The notes under the pieces: generated by a model | What the model was told of the DNA's origin: nothing | What the model saw: the letters and a program-made list of their open reading frames with translations, nothing else | Databases searched by the model: none | In this document: one piece after another, positions 34,611-42,700 of the stretch | Layout: each line of letters starts with the position of its first letter | Position numbering within the stretch: position 1 is the first letter of the stretch | Assembly: GCF_001577305.1 (NCBI RefSeq) | Contig: NZ_CP014518.1 | Location: 1,240,001-1,304,000, forward strand | Origin: Sinomonas atrocyanea | GTDB lineage: Bacteria; Actinomycetota; Actinomycetes; Actinomycetales; Micrococcaceae | Length of the DNA stretch: 64,000 nt | Direction: 5' to 3' | Position numbers and translations under genes: made by a program

Positions 34611-34690
34611 CTTCAGGCTAGGGCCGGCGGCGTGAAGCTGCTGGGGGCGAAGGGCTCTGAACGTCGGCCCGCGCCCGGCCTAGCCTGAAG
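34611..34690. promoter_or_regulatory. Symmetric divergent promoter region with 12-base inverted arms
   Basis: CTTCAGGCTAGG (34611-34622) and CCTAGCCTGAAG (34679-34690) are perfect inverted repeats 56 bases apart. Each arm contains TAGCCT, a plausible -10, pointing at the gene on its side. The left arm ends four bases from the minus-strand ATG, so that transcript would be nearly leaderless. Confidence 0.4.
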
Positions 34691-34724
34691 ATCAGGTTCC
34701 GCGCAGAGTCCGGGAGTGATCGCC

Positions 34725-35228
34725 ATGAATCCGTTGGTCCAGATGGTGGTGTTCTTCATCTTTGCCGTCCCCGCGTTCCTCGGCAGCGTCCTGGCGGCCT
34801 GGTTCCCGTGGGCGCAGTGGGTGGGGCGCGTGGGGACGGGGCTGACCATGCTGCTCGGCGGGGCCGCCGTGAACGCCTCGTTCCTGATCGGGGGCGCCAC
34901 CTACGCAGACTTCGCCGACGATGCGAAGTTCGCCTGGGTGACCTATGCCTGGCGGGCCGTGGTGCCCGGGAACTACGCGCTCTGGATCGGGCTGCTCATC
35001 GCGTTCGAGGCCGTGACGGGCCTCCTGATCCTCTCCGGCGGCTGGCCGACCCGCGCCGGGCTCGTGGCGGCGATGGCGTTCCACCTGGGGCTGGGGACGT
35101 TCTTCTCCTGGTTCCTGACCTACTACGCGGCGGTCATGCTCGTGGGCATGGCGCTCCTGCTGCGCGCCGAGTGGAGGGGGCAGATCGCGACCGGCCCGGC
35201 GCCGCGGCGGCGGCACCGCCTCGCATAG
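34725..35228 (+). CDS. DUF2165-like membrane protein
   Basis: 167 residues with four hydrophobic helices (MVVFFIFAVPAFLGSVLAAWFPW, ALWIGLLIAFEAVTGLLILSGG, GLVAAMAFHLGLGTFFSWFLTYYAAVMLVGMALLL). GGGAG lies eight bases before ATG 34725; a GTG nine bases upstream is possible. The family has no assigned role. The C-terminus is basic (RRRHRLA). Confidence 0.65.
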   Translation: MNPLVQMVVFFIFAVPAFLGSVLAAWFPWAQWVGRVGTGLTMLLGGAAVNASFLIGGATYADFADDAKFAWVTYAWRAVVPGNYALWIGLLIAFEAVTGLLILSGGWPTRAGLVAAMAFHLGLGTFFSWFLTYYAAVMLVGMALLLRAEWRGQIATGPAPRRRHRLA

Positions 35229-35237
35229 GCGCGGACC

Positions 35238-35627
35238 CTAGTCCTCGTCGTCGTCCTCGTCCTCCGCCTCGGCCAGGTTGAGGGAGGCCGCCTGCAGGAT
35301 GCCCGCGACGTCCGCGTCCGGCGCGTCCTGCCGGTAGGCCTCGGCCACGGACTTGAATCCGATCGCCATCCCGAGGACCAGGCGCGTGTAGTCGGGGGCC
35401 AGCGCCTCGATGATCTGCCGGATCACCTGGGGCAGGACCTCGCGCAGCGCCGCCGCCTGCTCGGGCGAGCCGCCGCTGAACGTCACCGAGACCGCATCGT
35501 CCACCCGGGCGAGGGTCTTGAGGGATTCCTTGAACATTTCGGTTGCCGCAGGGTCTTCCGGTTCCCAGGACAGGGCTGCCGTGAGGACGCCGATGCCGCG
35601 CTGGATCATCTCCGTGTCATCACTCAT
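35238..35627 (-). CDS. Hypothetical acidic-tailed helical protein
   Basis: 129 residues. Mostly helical, with SPEQAAALREVLPQVIRQIIEALAPDYTRLVLGMAIGFKSVAEAYRQ and an acidic C-terminal run (EAEDEDDDED). GGATGGAGGC precedes ATG 35627. No family recognised. Third-base G+C supports coding. Confidence 0.6.
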   Translation of the reverse strand: MSDDTEMIQRGIGVLTAALSWEPEDPAATEMFKESLKTLARVDDAVSVTFSGGSPEQAAALREVLPQVIRQIIEALAPDYTRLVLGMAIGFKSVAEAYRQDAPDADVAGILQAASLNLAEAEDEDDDED

Positions 35628-35741
35628 GCCTCCATCCTGCCCCGCGGCGCCCCGCCGCAATCCGTGCGGCGCGGGGATTCGATGGCGCCTGCCGTAAACC
35701 AGCCGGTTCGGGCGCCGGACAGGCTGTCTCTTGGCGGCGCG

Positions 35742-36665
35742 TCAGCTCGGGCCGACGGCCTCCAGCGCGCGCACGACGGCGGCCCTCGCCTCCGCGTCCA
35801 GCGGCCGCAGGGGCCGGGGGAGGCTGGGGGACGCCGTGAGCCCGAGGACCTCGGCCGCCGCGGCGGCCACGCGCAGGCTCCCGTGCTCGGCGAAGAGGTC
35901 CCAGACGGGCGCGAGCCGGGCCGAGAGCGCGCGGGCCGGATCGGCGTCGTCCGCGCCTGCCGCGCCACTTGGCCGCCCCGGCCCGCGCAGGGCCGCGCGC
36001 GTGAGCGCGACGCAGACCTCCGGCAGGATCCCTGCGAGCACGCTGCACCAGGCGTCGGCGCCGTGGGCGAGGGCCGTCGCGGCGCACGCGTCGCCGCTGA
36101 TGCCGATCGTCACCGTGTCCGGGAGGAGGGCCCGGAGCGCGCCGAGGCGTGCAGCGGCGGCGTCCGGATCCGCCGGCACGGGCGGGATCTTCACGGACGC
36201 GACGCCGGGGAGCGTGGCGATCGCGGCGTGGAGCTCGTCGGTGAAGGCGAAGCCGGTGGTGCGCGGGTTGTCGTAGACCACGAGCGGGACGGAGAGCTCC
36301 GCGGCGGCGTCCTCGTAGAGGCCGTACACCTCCTCCGGTGTGAGCGGCTGGTAGGAGACGGGCGCGAGCAGGACGGCGGCGGCGCCGGCCTCCTGCGCGT
36401 CCGCTGCGTGGGCGAGGACGTCGCGGGTGCGGAGCGCGCCGATGCCGGCCAGCACCGGCGTCGCCCCGGCATGGGCGACCGCGGTATCGAGCACGCGGCG
36501 GCGCTCCTCGCGGCCCAGGTACGCGTAGCTGCCCGTGGAGCCGAGCACGCCGAAGCTGTCGACGCCGGCCGCGGCCGCGCGCTGCACGAGCCGGCCGAGC
36601 GCGGCCTCGTCGATCCCGTGCTCGTCGAGCGGGGTCAGGGGGAAGGCGCTCAGGCCGGTGAACAC
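35742..36665 (-). CDS. Dihydrodipicolinate synthase/N-acetylneuraminate lyase family aldolase
   Basis: 307 residues. FTGLSAFPLTPLDEHGIDEAALGRLVQRAAAAGVDSFGVLGSTGSYAYLGREER is the TIM-barrel start with the GSTGE-like loop changed to GSTGSYAYL. PLVVYDNPRTTGF holds the catalytic Tyr, and SVKIPPVP the Schiff-base Lys. It is probably not the DapA of lysine synthesis, which has a different GTTGE loop; a sugar-acid or keto-acid aldolase or dehydratase is likelier. Single gene. Confidence 0.82.
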   Translation of the reverse strand: MFTGLSAFPLTPLDEHGIDEAALGRLVQRAAAAGVDSFGVLGSTGSYAYLGREERRRVLDTAVAHAGATPVLAGIGALRTRDVLAHAADAQEAGAAAVLLAPVSYQPLTPEEVYGLYEDAAAELSVPLVVYDNPRTTGFAFTDELHAAIATLPGVASVKIPPVPADPDAAAARLGALRALLPDTVTIGISGDACAATALAHGADAWCSVLAGILPEVCVALTRAALRGPGRPSGAAGADDADPARALSARLAPVWDLFAEHGSLRVAAAAAEVLGLTASPSLPRPLRPLDAEARAAVVRALEAVGPS

Positions 36666-36733
36666 GGGCGGTCTCCTCGGATCAGGTGCTGTCCCAGCAA
36701 CCTACCCGACGCCAGCCGGTGCGCCCGGGCGGC

Positions 36734-37111
36734 TCAGCCGAGGGCGACCGTGAGCTCGGGGGAGTGGGTCAGGGTCGCATGGACGGGACAGTGCTGGCCC
36801 GCGCGCAGGAGCGCCTCCCGGTGCTTCTCGCTCAGGCCCTCCGGGAGCACGAGCTCCACGCGGATCTCGCCCACGCGCCGCGGCCGGCTGGCCATGGCCC
36901 CGGCTACCCTGACGCTGACCTCGCCGGGGAGCCCGATCCCGTTGCGCTCGGCGTAGTCCACCACCGTCCACAGGATGCACGAGCTCAGCGAGGCCAGCAG
37001 CAGTTCGCTCGGCCGCAGCCCCGTGTCCGAGACGACGGTCGTGGTGCCGGTGGACACGGTGAACTGCTCGGTCCCGGTGCGGGTCGCGGTGGCGGTGTAG
37101 GAGTCGGCCAT
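36734..37111 (-). CDS. OsmC-family peroxiredoxin-like protein
   Basis: 125 residues. LRPSELLLASLSSCILWTVVDYAERNGI has the first conserved Cys and LLRAGQHCPVHATLTHSPELTV the second, the pair that reduces organic hydroperoxides in OsmC/Ohr. The length is shorter than Ohr (about 140), so the general OsmC label is safest. Confidence 0.9.
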   Translation of the reverse strand: MADSYTATATRTGTEQFTVSTGTTTVVSDTGLRPSELLLASLSSCILWTVVDYAERNGIGLPGEVSVRVAGAMASRPRRVGEIRVELVLPEGLSEKHREALLRAGQHCPVHATLTHSPELTVALG

Positions 37112-37423
37112 GGGGGTCCCTTCGGTTGGATGGTGCAGCGTGTGGGCGCTGCGGCGCCGCTCGCACCTACTCGAGAACGGGAGGGAGGCGCGACCCTATT
37201 CCCCGGCGAGGGCCCTCGCCGAAGCGTCCAGCTCTTGACCGGGGCGGGGTGGATCCCTAGTCTGATATATGAGACGTATGTCACGCTGCCGTCCCCGACT
37301 GGAGGTCCTGATCTCGACGGGTCGGCGCGAAGGTGCGGGAAACTGAGCGGCTGTCCGCGTCCAGGCAATGGCGCTCTCGCGCCGTCAGTGGATTGTGCTG
37401 AAGCCAGAAGGGAACACATCTCA
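37112..37423. other. 312-base intergenic region with an MFS promoter
   Basis: No gene is present. It holds the promoter at 37235-37263 and, just downstream, GATATATGAGACGTATGTCAC with GTCT/AGAC arms, a possible operator of a GntR-type regulator. The remainder shows no repeat. Confidence 0.45.
37235..37263 (+). promoter_or_regulatory. Sigma-70-type promoter of the MFS gene
   Basis: TTGACC (37235-37240), a 17-base spacer and TAGTCT (37258-37263). The transcript would start near 37270, about 155 bases before the ATG at 37424. Confidence 0.6.
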
Positions 37424-38836
37424 ATGATCTATCCGACCAGGACAACGGCGTCCGTCGACACCTCGATGTTGAAAGAGACCAGCTCCACGTTCAAACGCCG
37501 CTTCATGGTGCGGCTTGTCGCTGTGTTCATCGGCGGGATGTTCCTCGACGGTTACATCCTCGGAATCATCGGCCCCGTCACCGGACCCATGCGGTCAGAT
37601 CTCCAGCTCGACTCACTGTCCCTGGGGATGATCGCTGCAGGCCCGCTGGCAGGTATCTTCGTCGGCGCGCCGCTGGCTGGCTGGGCCACTGACAAGTTCG
37701 GGCGCAAGCCCATGTTCCTCGTGGACATGGGCCTGTTCCTGCTCGCCTCAGCGGCCCAGTTCTTCGTAGCCTCCGGAGACGGGGCCGTGGTCCAGCTGGC
37801 CGTCATCCGGTTCTTGATGGGCGTCGCGATCGGCGGCGAGTACTCAATTGGTGGACCCCTGCTGTCAGAGTTCTCCCCGCCAAAGCTCCGCGGGCGCTTG
37901 CTCGGGCTGACTCTGATCGCCTGGTACGTCGGCTTCATGATGGCATTCATCATCGGCACCCTCCTGCACGACGCCGGAACCCCATGGCGCCTCGTCATCG
38001 GCACGAGCACGATCCTCGCCCTGGTCCTGTTCCTCGCCCGCTTCGGCCTCCCCGAATCGCCGAGCTGGCTCATCACGAAGGGACGGCGCGAGGAAGCGCT
38101 CGCGATCGCACGCAGATACGTCGAATCGCCCCAGATGCACCACAGCATCACCGAAGAGATCGATCTGAGGAGGATCCAGGAGGCCCAGGCCGCGCAGGGC
38201 AGGACAAAGATCAAGAGCGCCTCCGTCGGAATGCTGTTCTCGAGGCAGCACTGGCGCGCCACCCTCTTCACCTCAGGTTTCTGGTTCTGCGCGGTCACTC
38301 CGTACTTCGCGATCGCGACCTTCGCCGACGACGTGCTCAACCATTTCGGCTTCGGCGGCGGCTGGGCCGGCGGAGTGGGCCTGTCCGCCCTTGCGACCGC
38401 GGGCGTTGTCACCACTGTGCTTCTGATTGACAAGCTCGGCCGCCGAATCCTCACCGTGCCCGGGCAGTGGCTCTGCGCAGGCATCCTGCTGGTCATCGGA
38501 CTCTGGGGGAACGCACCGGCGATCCTCGTGCTCGCCCTGTTCCTCGCCTTCTCCTACTTCAATGCCGGCTACACCACGCTGACCCAGGTCTATCCGGCCG
38601 AGGTATTCCCCGGCCACCTGCGCGGCATCGGCATGGGCTTCGCCGCGGCCTTCAGCCGCATCGGAGCCGCACTCGGCACCTTCGCCCTGCCATGGGCGAT
38701 CAGCAACATCGGCATGGGCCCAAGCATGGTCGCCGCCGCCGCCGTCGCATTGCTCGGCGCAGTCCTCTCGCAATGGCTCGCACCTGAAACAAAGGGGCGC
38801 ACCCTCGCAGAGATCTCCGCAAACTTCTCCCACTGA
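37424..38836 (+). CDS. MFS transporter, sugar/aromatic-acid porter type
   Basis: 470 residues with 12 predicted helices. FMVRLVAVFIGGMFLDGYILGIIGPVTGPM, GWATDKFGRKPMFL (loop 2-3 motif), FLMGVAIGGEYSIGGPLLSEF and a central hydrophilic loop of about 65 residues. GLPESPSWLITKGRREEALAIARR is the PESPRWL motif shared by sugar and aromatic-acid/H+ porters (YgcS/PcaK/NiaP kinds). ATG 37424 has AGAAGGGA 10-17 bases upstream. Codon use is visibly less GC-extreme than in its neighbours, which hints at horizontal transfer. Substrate unknown. Confidence 0.88.
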   Translation: MIYPTRTTASVDTSMLKETSSTFKRRFMVRLVAVFIGGMFLDGYILGIIGPVTGPMRSDLQLDSLSLGMIAAGPLAGIFVGAPLAGWATDKFGRKPMFLVDMGLFLLASAAQFFVASGDGAVVQLAVIRFLMGVAIGGEYSIGGPLLSEFSPPKLRGRLLGLTLIAWYVGFMMAFIIGTLLHDAGTPWRLVIGTSTILALVLFLARFGLPESPSWLITKGRREEALAIARRYVESPQMHHSITEEIDLRRIQEAQAAQGRTKIKSASVGMLFSRQHWRATLFTSGFWFCAVTPYFAIATFADDVLNHFGFGGGWAGGVGLSALATAGVVTTVLLIDKLGRRILTVPGQWLCAGILLVIGLWGNAPAILVLALFLAFSYFNAGYTTLTQVYPAEVFPGHLRGIGMGFAAAFSRIGAALGTFALPWAISNIGMGPSMVAAAAVALLGAVLSQWLAPETKGRTLAEISANFSH

Positions 38837-38854
38837 CACCGGGACTGCCCGGTG
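38837..38854 (+). terminator. Short hairpin at the MFS stop
   Basis: CACCGGG-actg-CCCGGTG begins directly after the stop codon, giving a 7-bp stem with a 4-base loop. Confidence 0.45.
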
Positions 38855-38947
38855 ACGACGTGCTGACGGCGCGGCCGGACCTGCCGATAGGAGGGAGATG
38901 CAACATCGGTCGGACCACAACGCGCTGCCAAGCATCAGGGGGGCTCC

Positions 38948-39499
38948 ATGAAGGGCATCATCTTCAACCTGCTCGAGGAAGCCGTCGTGGAGCGCCACGG
39001 CGCCGACGCCTGGGACGGGCTGCTCGACGGCCTCGGCCTGGACGGGGTCTACACCTCGCTGGGCAGCTACCCCGACGCGGAGGTCTACCAGATCGTCGAA
39101 GGCGCCGGCCGCCTGGCCGGGCTGAGCCCCGCCGAGGCGCTGCGCTGGTTCGGCCGCGAGGCCATGGCGCTAATGGCGGGACGGTTCCCCGCCTACTTCT
39201 CCGCCCACACCACGGCGCTTCCCTTCCTGCTCAGCGTCAACAGCATGATCCATCCGGAGGTGCGCAAGATCTATCCCGGTGCCGACGTGCCCACCTTCGG
39301 GTTCCGCACGGAACCGTCCGGGGCGCTGCTGATGGCCTACACCTCCCCGCGGCGGCTCTGCGCGCTCGCCCATGGATTCATCGACGGCGCGGCGGCTCAC
39401 TTCGGGGAGACGGCCCAAGTGGACCACCTCGAGTGCATGCACCGGGGCGACAGCGAGTGCCTCTGCCGGGTCACCTTCCGCGCCGCGGAGGCAGCGTGA
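38948..39499 (+). CDS. H-NOX haem nitric oxide sensor
   Basis: 183 residues. MKGIIFNLLEEAVVERHGADAWDGLL is the H-NOX opening. The proximal haem ligand is His102 (SMIHPEVRKIYPG); Ile5 and Pro115 match residues that distort the haem. YTSPR gives Tyr131, Ser133, Arg135, the Y-x-S-x-R motif that anchors the propionates. Position 140 is Leu, not the distal Tyr that allows O2 binding in Thermoanaerobacter, so selective NO binding is expected. Cys138, His160, Cys163 and Cys171 match the zinc site of Vibrio/Shewanella-type H-NOX. The stop overlaps the GTG of the GGDEF-EAL gene by GTGA. Confidence 0.92.
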   Translation: MKGIIFNLLEEAVVERHGADAWDGLLDGLGLDGVYTSLGSYPDAEVYQIVEGAGRLAGLSPAEALRWFGREAMALMAGRFPAYFSAHTTALPFLLSVNSMIHPEVRKIYPGADVPTFGFRTEPSGALLMAYTSPRRLCALAHGFIDGAAAHFGETAQVDHLECMHRGDSECLCRVTFRAAEAA

Positions 39500-41577
39500 G
39501 CGGGCTGCCGGCGCAGCATGAGGCGCAGATCGCCGCGCTCGAGCGCCGCCTCGAGCGCGAGCGGCGCACCCGCCTCGCGGCCGAGCGGATCGCGGAGAAG
39601 GGGCTGCGGGAGCTCTACGACCGGCAGCAGCAGCTGGGGCTGCTCGAGGCGGTCGCCGATGCGGCCAACCAGTCGAGCACCGTGGCAGAGGCCCTGCAGT
39701 ACGGGGTGCGGACGGTGTGCGAGTTCAGCGACTGGGAGATCGGCCACGCCTACCTGCTCGACGAGGGCGGCCGGAGCATGCGGCCCACCGCCATCTGGCA
39801 CGGGGTGGGGGAGGGCCGGTTCAGGGACTTCTACGGGGCCACCGAGGCCACCGGCTTCGAGGCGGGGCAGGGGCTGCCCGGGCGGGTGCTGGCCAGCGGC
39901 GCCCCGGCGTGGATCCCGGACATCGCCGCAGACCCCGGGTTCCCGCGGGCCGAGGCGGCCCTGCGCGACGGGCTCCGCTCGGCGGTGGCCTTCCCGATCC
40001 TGCTCGGGACGGAGGTCACCGCGGTCCTGGAGTTCTTCGCCGCCCACACCCTCGAGCCCGACGAGACGCTCCTGCGGCTGCTGGCGAAGATCGGCGCCCA
40101 GCTGGGCCGCGTCGCGGAGCGCGAGCGCGCCCGGGACCGCCTCCTGCACGACGCCCTCCATGATGCCCTCACCGGGCTGCCCAACCGGGCCCTCCTCGCG
40201 GACCGGCTCGCCCATGCCGTGGCCCGCACCGTCCGGGACCAGGGGAGCTCCTTCGCCGTCCTCTTCGCCGACCTGGACCGGTTCAAGCTCGTCAACGACA
40301 GCCTCGGCCACCCGGTCGGGGACGCCCTCATCACCGAGGTCGCCCGGCGGTGGGGCCGTGCGCTGCGCCCCGGGGACACGCTGGCGAGGATCGGGGGCGA
40401 CGAGTTCACGGTCCTGCTGGACGGGATCGAGGACGTCAACGACGCCGTGCGCACCGCGGCGGGCATGATGGAGGCCCTCGCCGAGCCGGTCCTCATCGGC
40501 GGCCAGCAGCTGTTCGTCAGCGCGAGCATCGGCATCGCCACCAGCGCCATGGGCTACGACTCGGCGGACGAGATCCTCCGCCACGCGGACCTGGCCATGT
40601 ACCGGGCGAAGGTGCTGGGCAAGGGCCGCTACGAGATCTACGATCCCGTGATGCACGAGCTCGCCGTGGGCCGTCTCTCGCTCGAGTCGAGGCTGCGCCA
40701 GGCCCTGCACGAGGAGGAGTTCGTGCTCCACTACCAGCCGATCGTCTCCCTGGAGGACGGGGCGATCGTGGGGGTCGAGGCGCTGGTGAGGTGGCGCAGG
40801 TCCGAGTCGGAGCTGGTCTACCCGGACCAGTTCATCGCGGTGGCGGAGGAGACGGGGATCATCGTCTTCCTCGGCATCTGGGTGCTGCGCGAGGCGTGCC
40901 GGACCATGGTCCGCTGGCAGCAGGAGTTCCCCCGCGACCCTGCCCTCACGGTGGCCGTCAACGTCTCGGCCCGGCAGTTCGCCCAGCACGACTTCGTCGA
41001 GCAGGTGGCCCGGGTTTTGGCCGAGACCGGCATCCGCCCGGACACGGTCAAGCTCGAGATCACCGAGAGCGTGTCGATGATGGACACCGAGTACACCGTC
41101 GAGGTCCTCACCCAGCTCCAGCGGCTCGGCGTCTGCGTGAGCATCGACGACTTCGGCACGGGGTACTCGTCGCTCGCGTACCTGCACAGCTTCCCGATGG
41201 ACACGCTCAAGATCGACCGCTCCTTCGTGGCCCAGCTCGACCGCGGCGAGCAGGGCCGGCAGATCGTGGGGACCATCATGAACCTGGCCCGGGACCTGAG
41301 GATCCGGGTCATCGCGGAGGGGGCCGAGACGTCCCGGCACGTGGAGGAGCTGAAGACGCTGGGGTGCGACTTCGCGCAGGGGTACTACTTCTCCCGGCCC
41401 GTGGAGCCGGCCGTGATCTCGGGCCTGCTCGCGGCCCGTCCCGCGGCCGGGTCAGCCCAGGGACCGCTGGATCGCGAGGCAGGCCGCGCCGCGGGCCCAG
41501 AGGTTCACGTCGGCGGAGTCGATGCGCAGCCGCTCGAGCGCCCGGGCGCCCTCGAAGGCGCAGCTGCCCAGGCCTGA
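39496..41577 (+). CDS. GAF-GGDEF-EAL cyclic di-GMP enzyme, H-NOX partner
   Basis: 693 residues from GTG. A coiled coil (about 6-45) precedes a GAF domain (46-205). The GGDEF domain has an intact active site RIGGDEF (298-304) and the I-site RPGD (291-294). The EAL domain has EALVRW (428-433), NVSARQF (489-495), EITES (521-525), DDFGTGYSSL (551-560), KIDRSFV and AEGAE, so both activities may be intact. The EAL fold ends near 645; the last about 45 residues read through 126 bases antisense to the ROK gene and look non-native. GTGA coupling to H-NOX indicates regulation of c-di-GMP by haem state, as shown in other bacteria. Confidence 0.95.
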   Translation: MSGLPAQHEAQIAALERRLERERRTRLAAERIAEKGLRELYDRQQQLGLLEAVADAANQSSTVAEALQYGVRTVCEFSDWEIGHAYLLDEGGRSMRPTAIWHGVGEGRFRDFYGATEATGFEAGQGLPGRVLASGAPAWIPDIAADPGFPRAEAALRDGLRSAVAFPILLGTEVTAVLEFFAAHTLEPDETLLRLLAKIGAQLGRVAERERARDRLLHDALHDALTGLPNRALLADRLAHAVARTVRDQGSSFAVLFADLDRFKLVNDSLGHPVGDALITEVARRWGRALRPGDTLARIGGDEFTVLLDGIEDVNDAVRTAAGMMEALAEPVLIGGQQLFVSASIGIATSAMGYDSADEILRHADLAMYRAKVLGKGRYEIYDPVMHELAVGRLSLESRLRQALHEEEFVLHYQPIVSLEDGAIVGVEALVRWRRSESELVYPDQFIAVAEETGIIVFLGIWVLREACRTMVRWQQEFPRDPALTVAVNVSARQFAQHDFVEQVARVLAETGIRPDTVKLEITESVSMMDTEYTVEVLTQLQRLGVCVSIDDFGTGYSSLAYLHSFPMDTLKIDRSFVAQLDRGEQGRQIVGTIMNLARDLRIRVIAEGAETSRHVEELKTLGCDFAQGYYFSRPVEPAVISGLLAARPAAGSAQGPLDREAGRAAGPEVHVGGVDAQPLERPGALEGAAAQA

Positions 41578-42612
41578 GGCGATCCCCTCGGAGAGCAGGT
41601 CGTAGGCGGCGATGCCCTCGCCGGAGAGGAGGATCAGCTCCGGCGCAAGGATGTTGTCGATGACGGCCAGCCCACGGCCGATCCACTCGCCGGCGCCGCG
41701 GAAGGCGCGGCGGGCGCTCCGCTGCGCGGTGCCCTCGCCGCTGCGGGCGAGGTCTGCCGCCGCGGCGACGCTGGGCATGCCCGCCGCCCGGGCGATCGCG
41801 TCGTCGCCCGCCAGCGCCTCGAGGCAGCCCCGCCGCCCGCAGTGGCACTGCGGCCCCTCCGGCAGCAGGGGGATGTGGCCGAACTCGCCCGCGAGCCCCT
41901 CGGCGCCGTCGTGCAGGCGGCCGCCGATCACGAGGCCGAGCCCGATCCCGGGGCCGAGGGTGACGACGGCGAAGTCCTCCGCCTCCCGCCCCGCGCCGAA
42001 GAGGTACTCGGCCACGGCGAGGGTGTTGACGTCGTTGTGCACGCTCACGGGAAGGCCGGCCGCCCGGCCGAGGGGGGTGGCGATGTCGACGTCGTGCCAG
42101 CCGAGGATGGGGGAGAACCGGCACGTGCCGGTGGGCGGGTCCACGTGCCCGCTGACGCCGACGCCGATGCCGAGGGCGCGCTCGCGGGACCCGGGCACCG
42201 CGTCCAGGAGGCTGCCGACGAGCTCGGCGACGGCGGCCAGCGCCTCCTCGGGGCCCGGCCGGTCCACGGCCGTCTCCTGCCGGGCGATCACCTTGGCCCC
42301 GAGATCGGTCAGGACCCCCGAGATGGCGTGGGGGCCGATCTTGATGCCCACCGCGCACAGCTTCTCGACCGCCACGCGGATGACCCGCCGGGGCCGGCCA
42401 CGGCCGGCGGGGGCGGCGGGGGACTCGGTGACGTAGCCGCTGTCGATGAGCGGCTTGAGGGTGCGGGTGACGGTGGACTGGTCGAGCGAGGCGAGCTCGG
42501 CCAGATCGGCGCGGGTGAGCGGCTCGTTGCGGAGGACCAGGGAGAAGAGCTCTGCCCGGTGCGGGTCCTTCACCGCGGGAAGGTGGAAGGCCAGTCGCCC
42601 GGCTGCCTCCAT
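41452..42612 (-). CDS. ROK-family transcriptional repressor
   Basis: 386 residues. Residues about 18-75 (RAELFSLVLRNEPLTRADLAELASLDQSTVTRTLKPLIDSGYVTE) form a winged helix, and the rest is a ROK sugar-binding domain with ATP loop GIGVGVSGHVDPPTGTCRF and zinc motif PEGPQCHCGRRGCLEALAG (C-x-C-G-x2-G-C). This is the XylR/NagC repressor type. ATG 42612 has GGAGG eight bases upstream; an ATG at 42618 sits too close to it. Located next to the GH27/GH13 pair, it is the likely repressor. Its 3' end overlaps the GGDEF-EAL frame by 126 bases. Confidence 0.88.
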   Translation of the reverse strand: MEAAGRLAFHLPAVKDPHRAELFSLVLRNEPLTRADLAELASLDQSTVTRTLKPLIDSGYVTESPAAPAGRGRPRRVIRVAVEKLCAVGIKIGPHAISGVLTDLGAKVIARQETAVDRPGPEEALAAVAELVGSLLDAVPGSRERALGIGVGVSGHVDPPTGTCRFSPILGWHDVDIATPLGRAAGLPVSVHNDVNTLAVAEYLFGAGREAEDFAVVTLGPGIGLGLVIGGRLHDGAEGLAGEFGHIPLLPEGPQCHCGRRGCLEALAGDDAIARAAGMPSVAAAADLARSGEGTAQRSARRAFRGAGEWIGRGLAVIDNILAPELILLSGEGIAAYDLLSEGIASGLGSCAFEGARALERLRIDSADVNLWARGAACLAIQRSLG

Positions 42613-42646
42613 ACCCATGGCCTCCACTCTATCGGCAGGGGCGGCC

Positions 42647-42693
42647 GCCGCCTCCACGGGCGGCTCCCGGCTGGGAGCGCCCGTGGAGGCGGC
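42647..42693 (-). terminator. Strong terminator of the GH27 gene
   Basis: Minus-strand hairpin: arms 42647-42668 and 42673-42693, 21 paired bases with one bulged G (42662) and a 4-base loop. It starts 7 bases past the GH27 stop and lies between it and the ROK gene. Confidence 0.75.
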
Positions 42694-42700
42694 GCCGCAC

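Noticed and set aside
39170..39442. Minus-strand frame within the H-NOX gene
   Set aside because: Shadow of the H-NOX reading frame, with no motif of its own.
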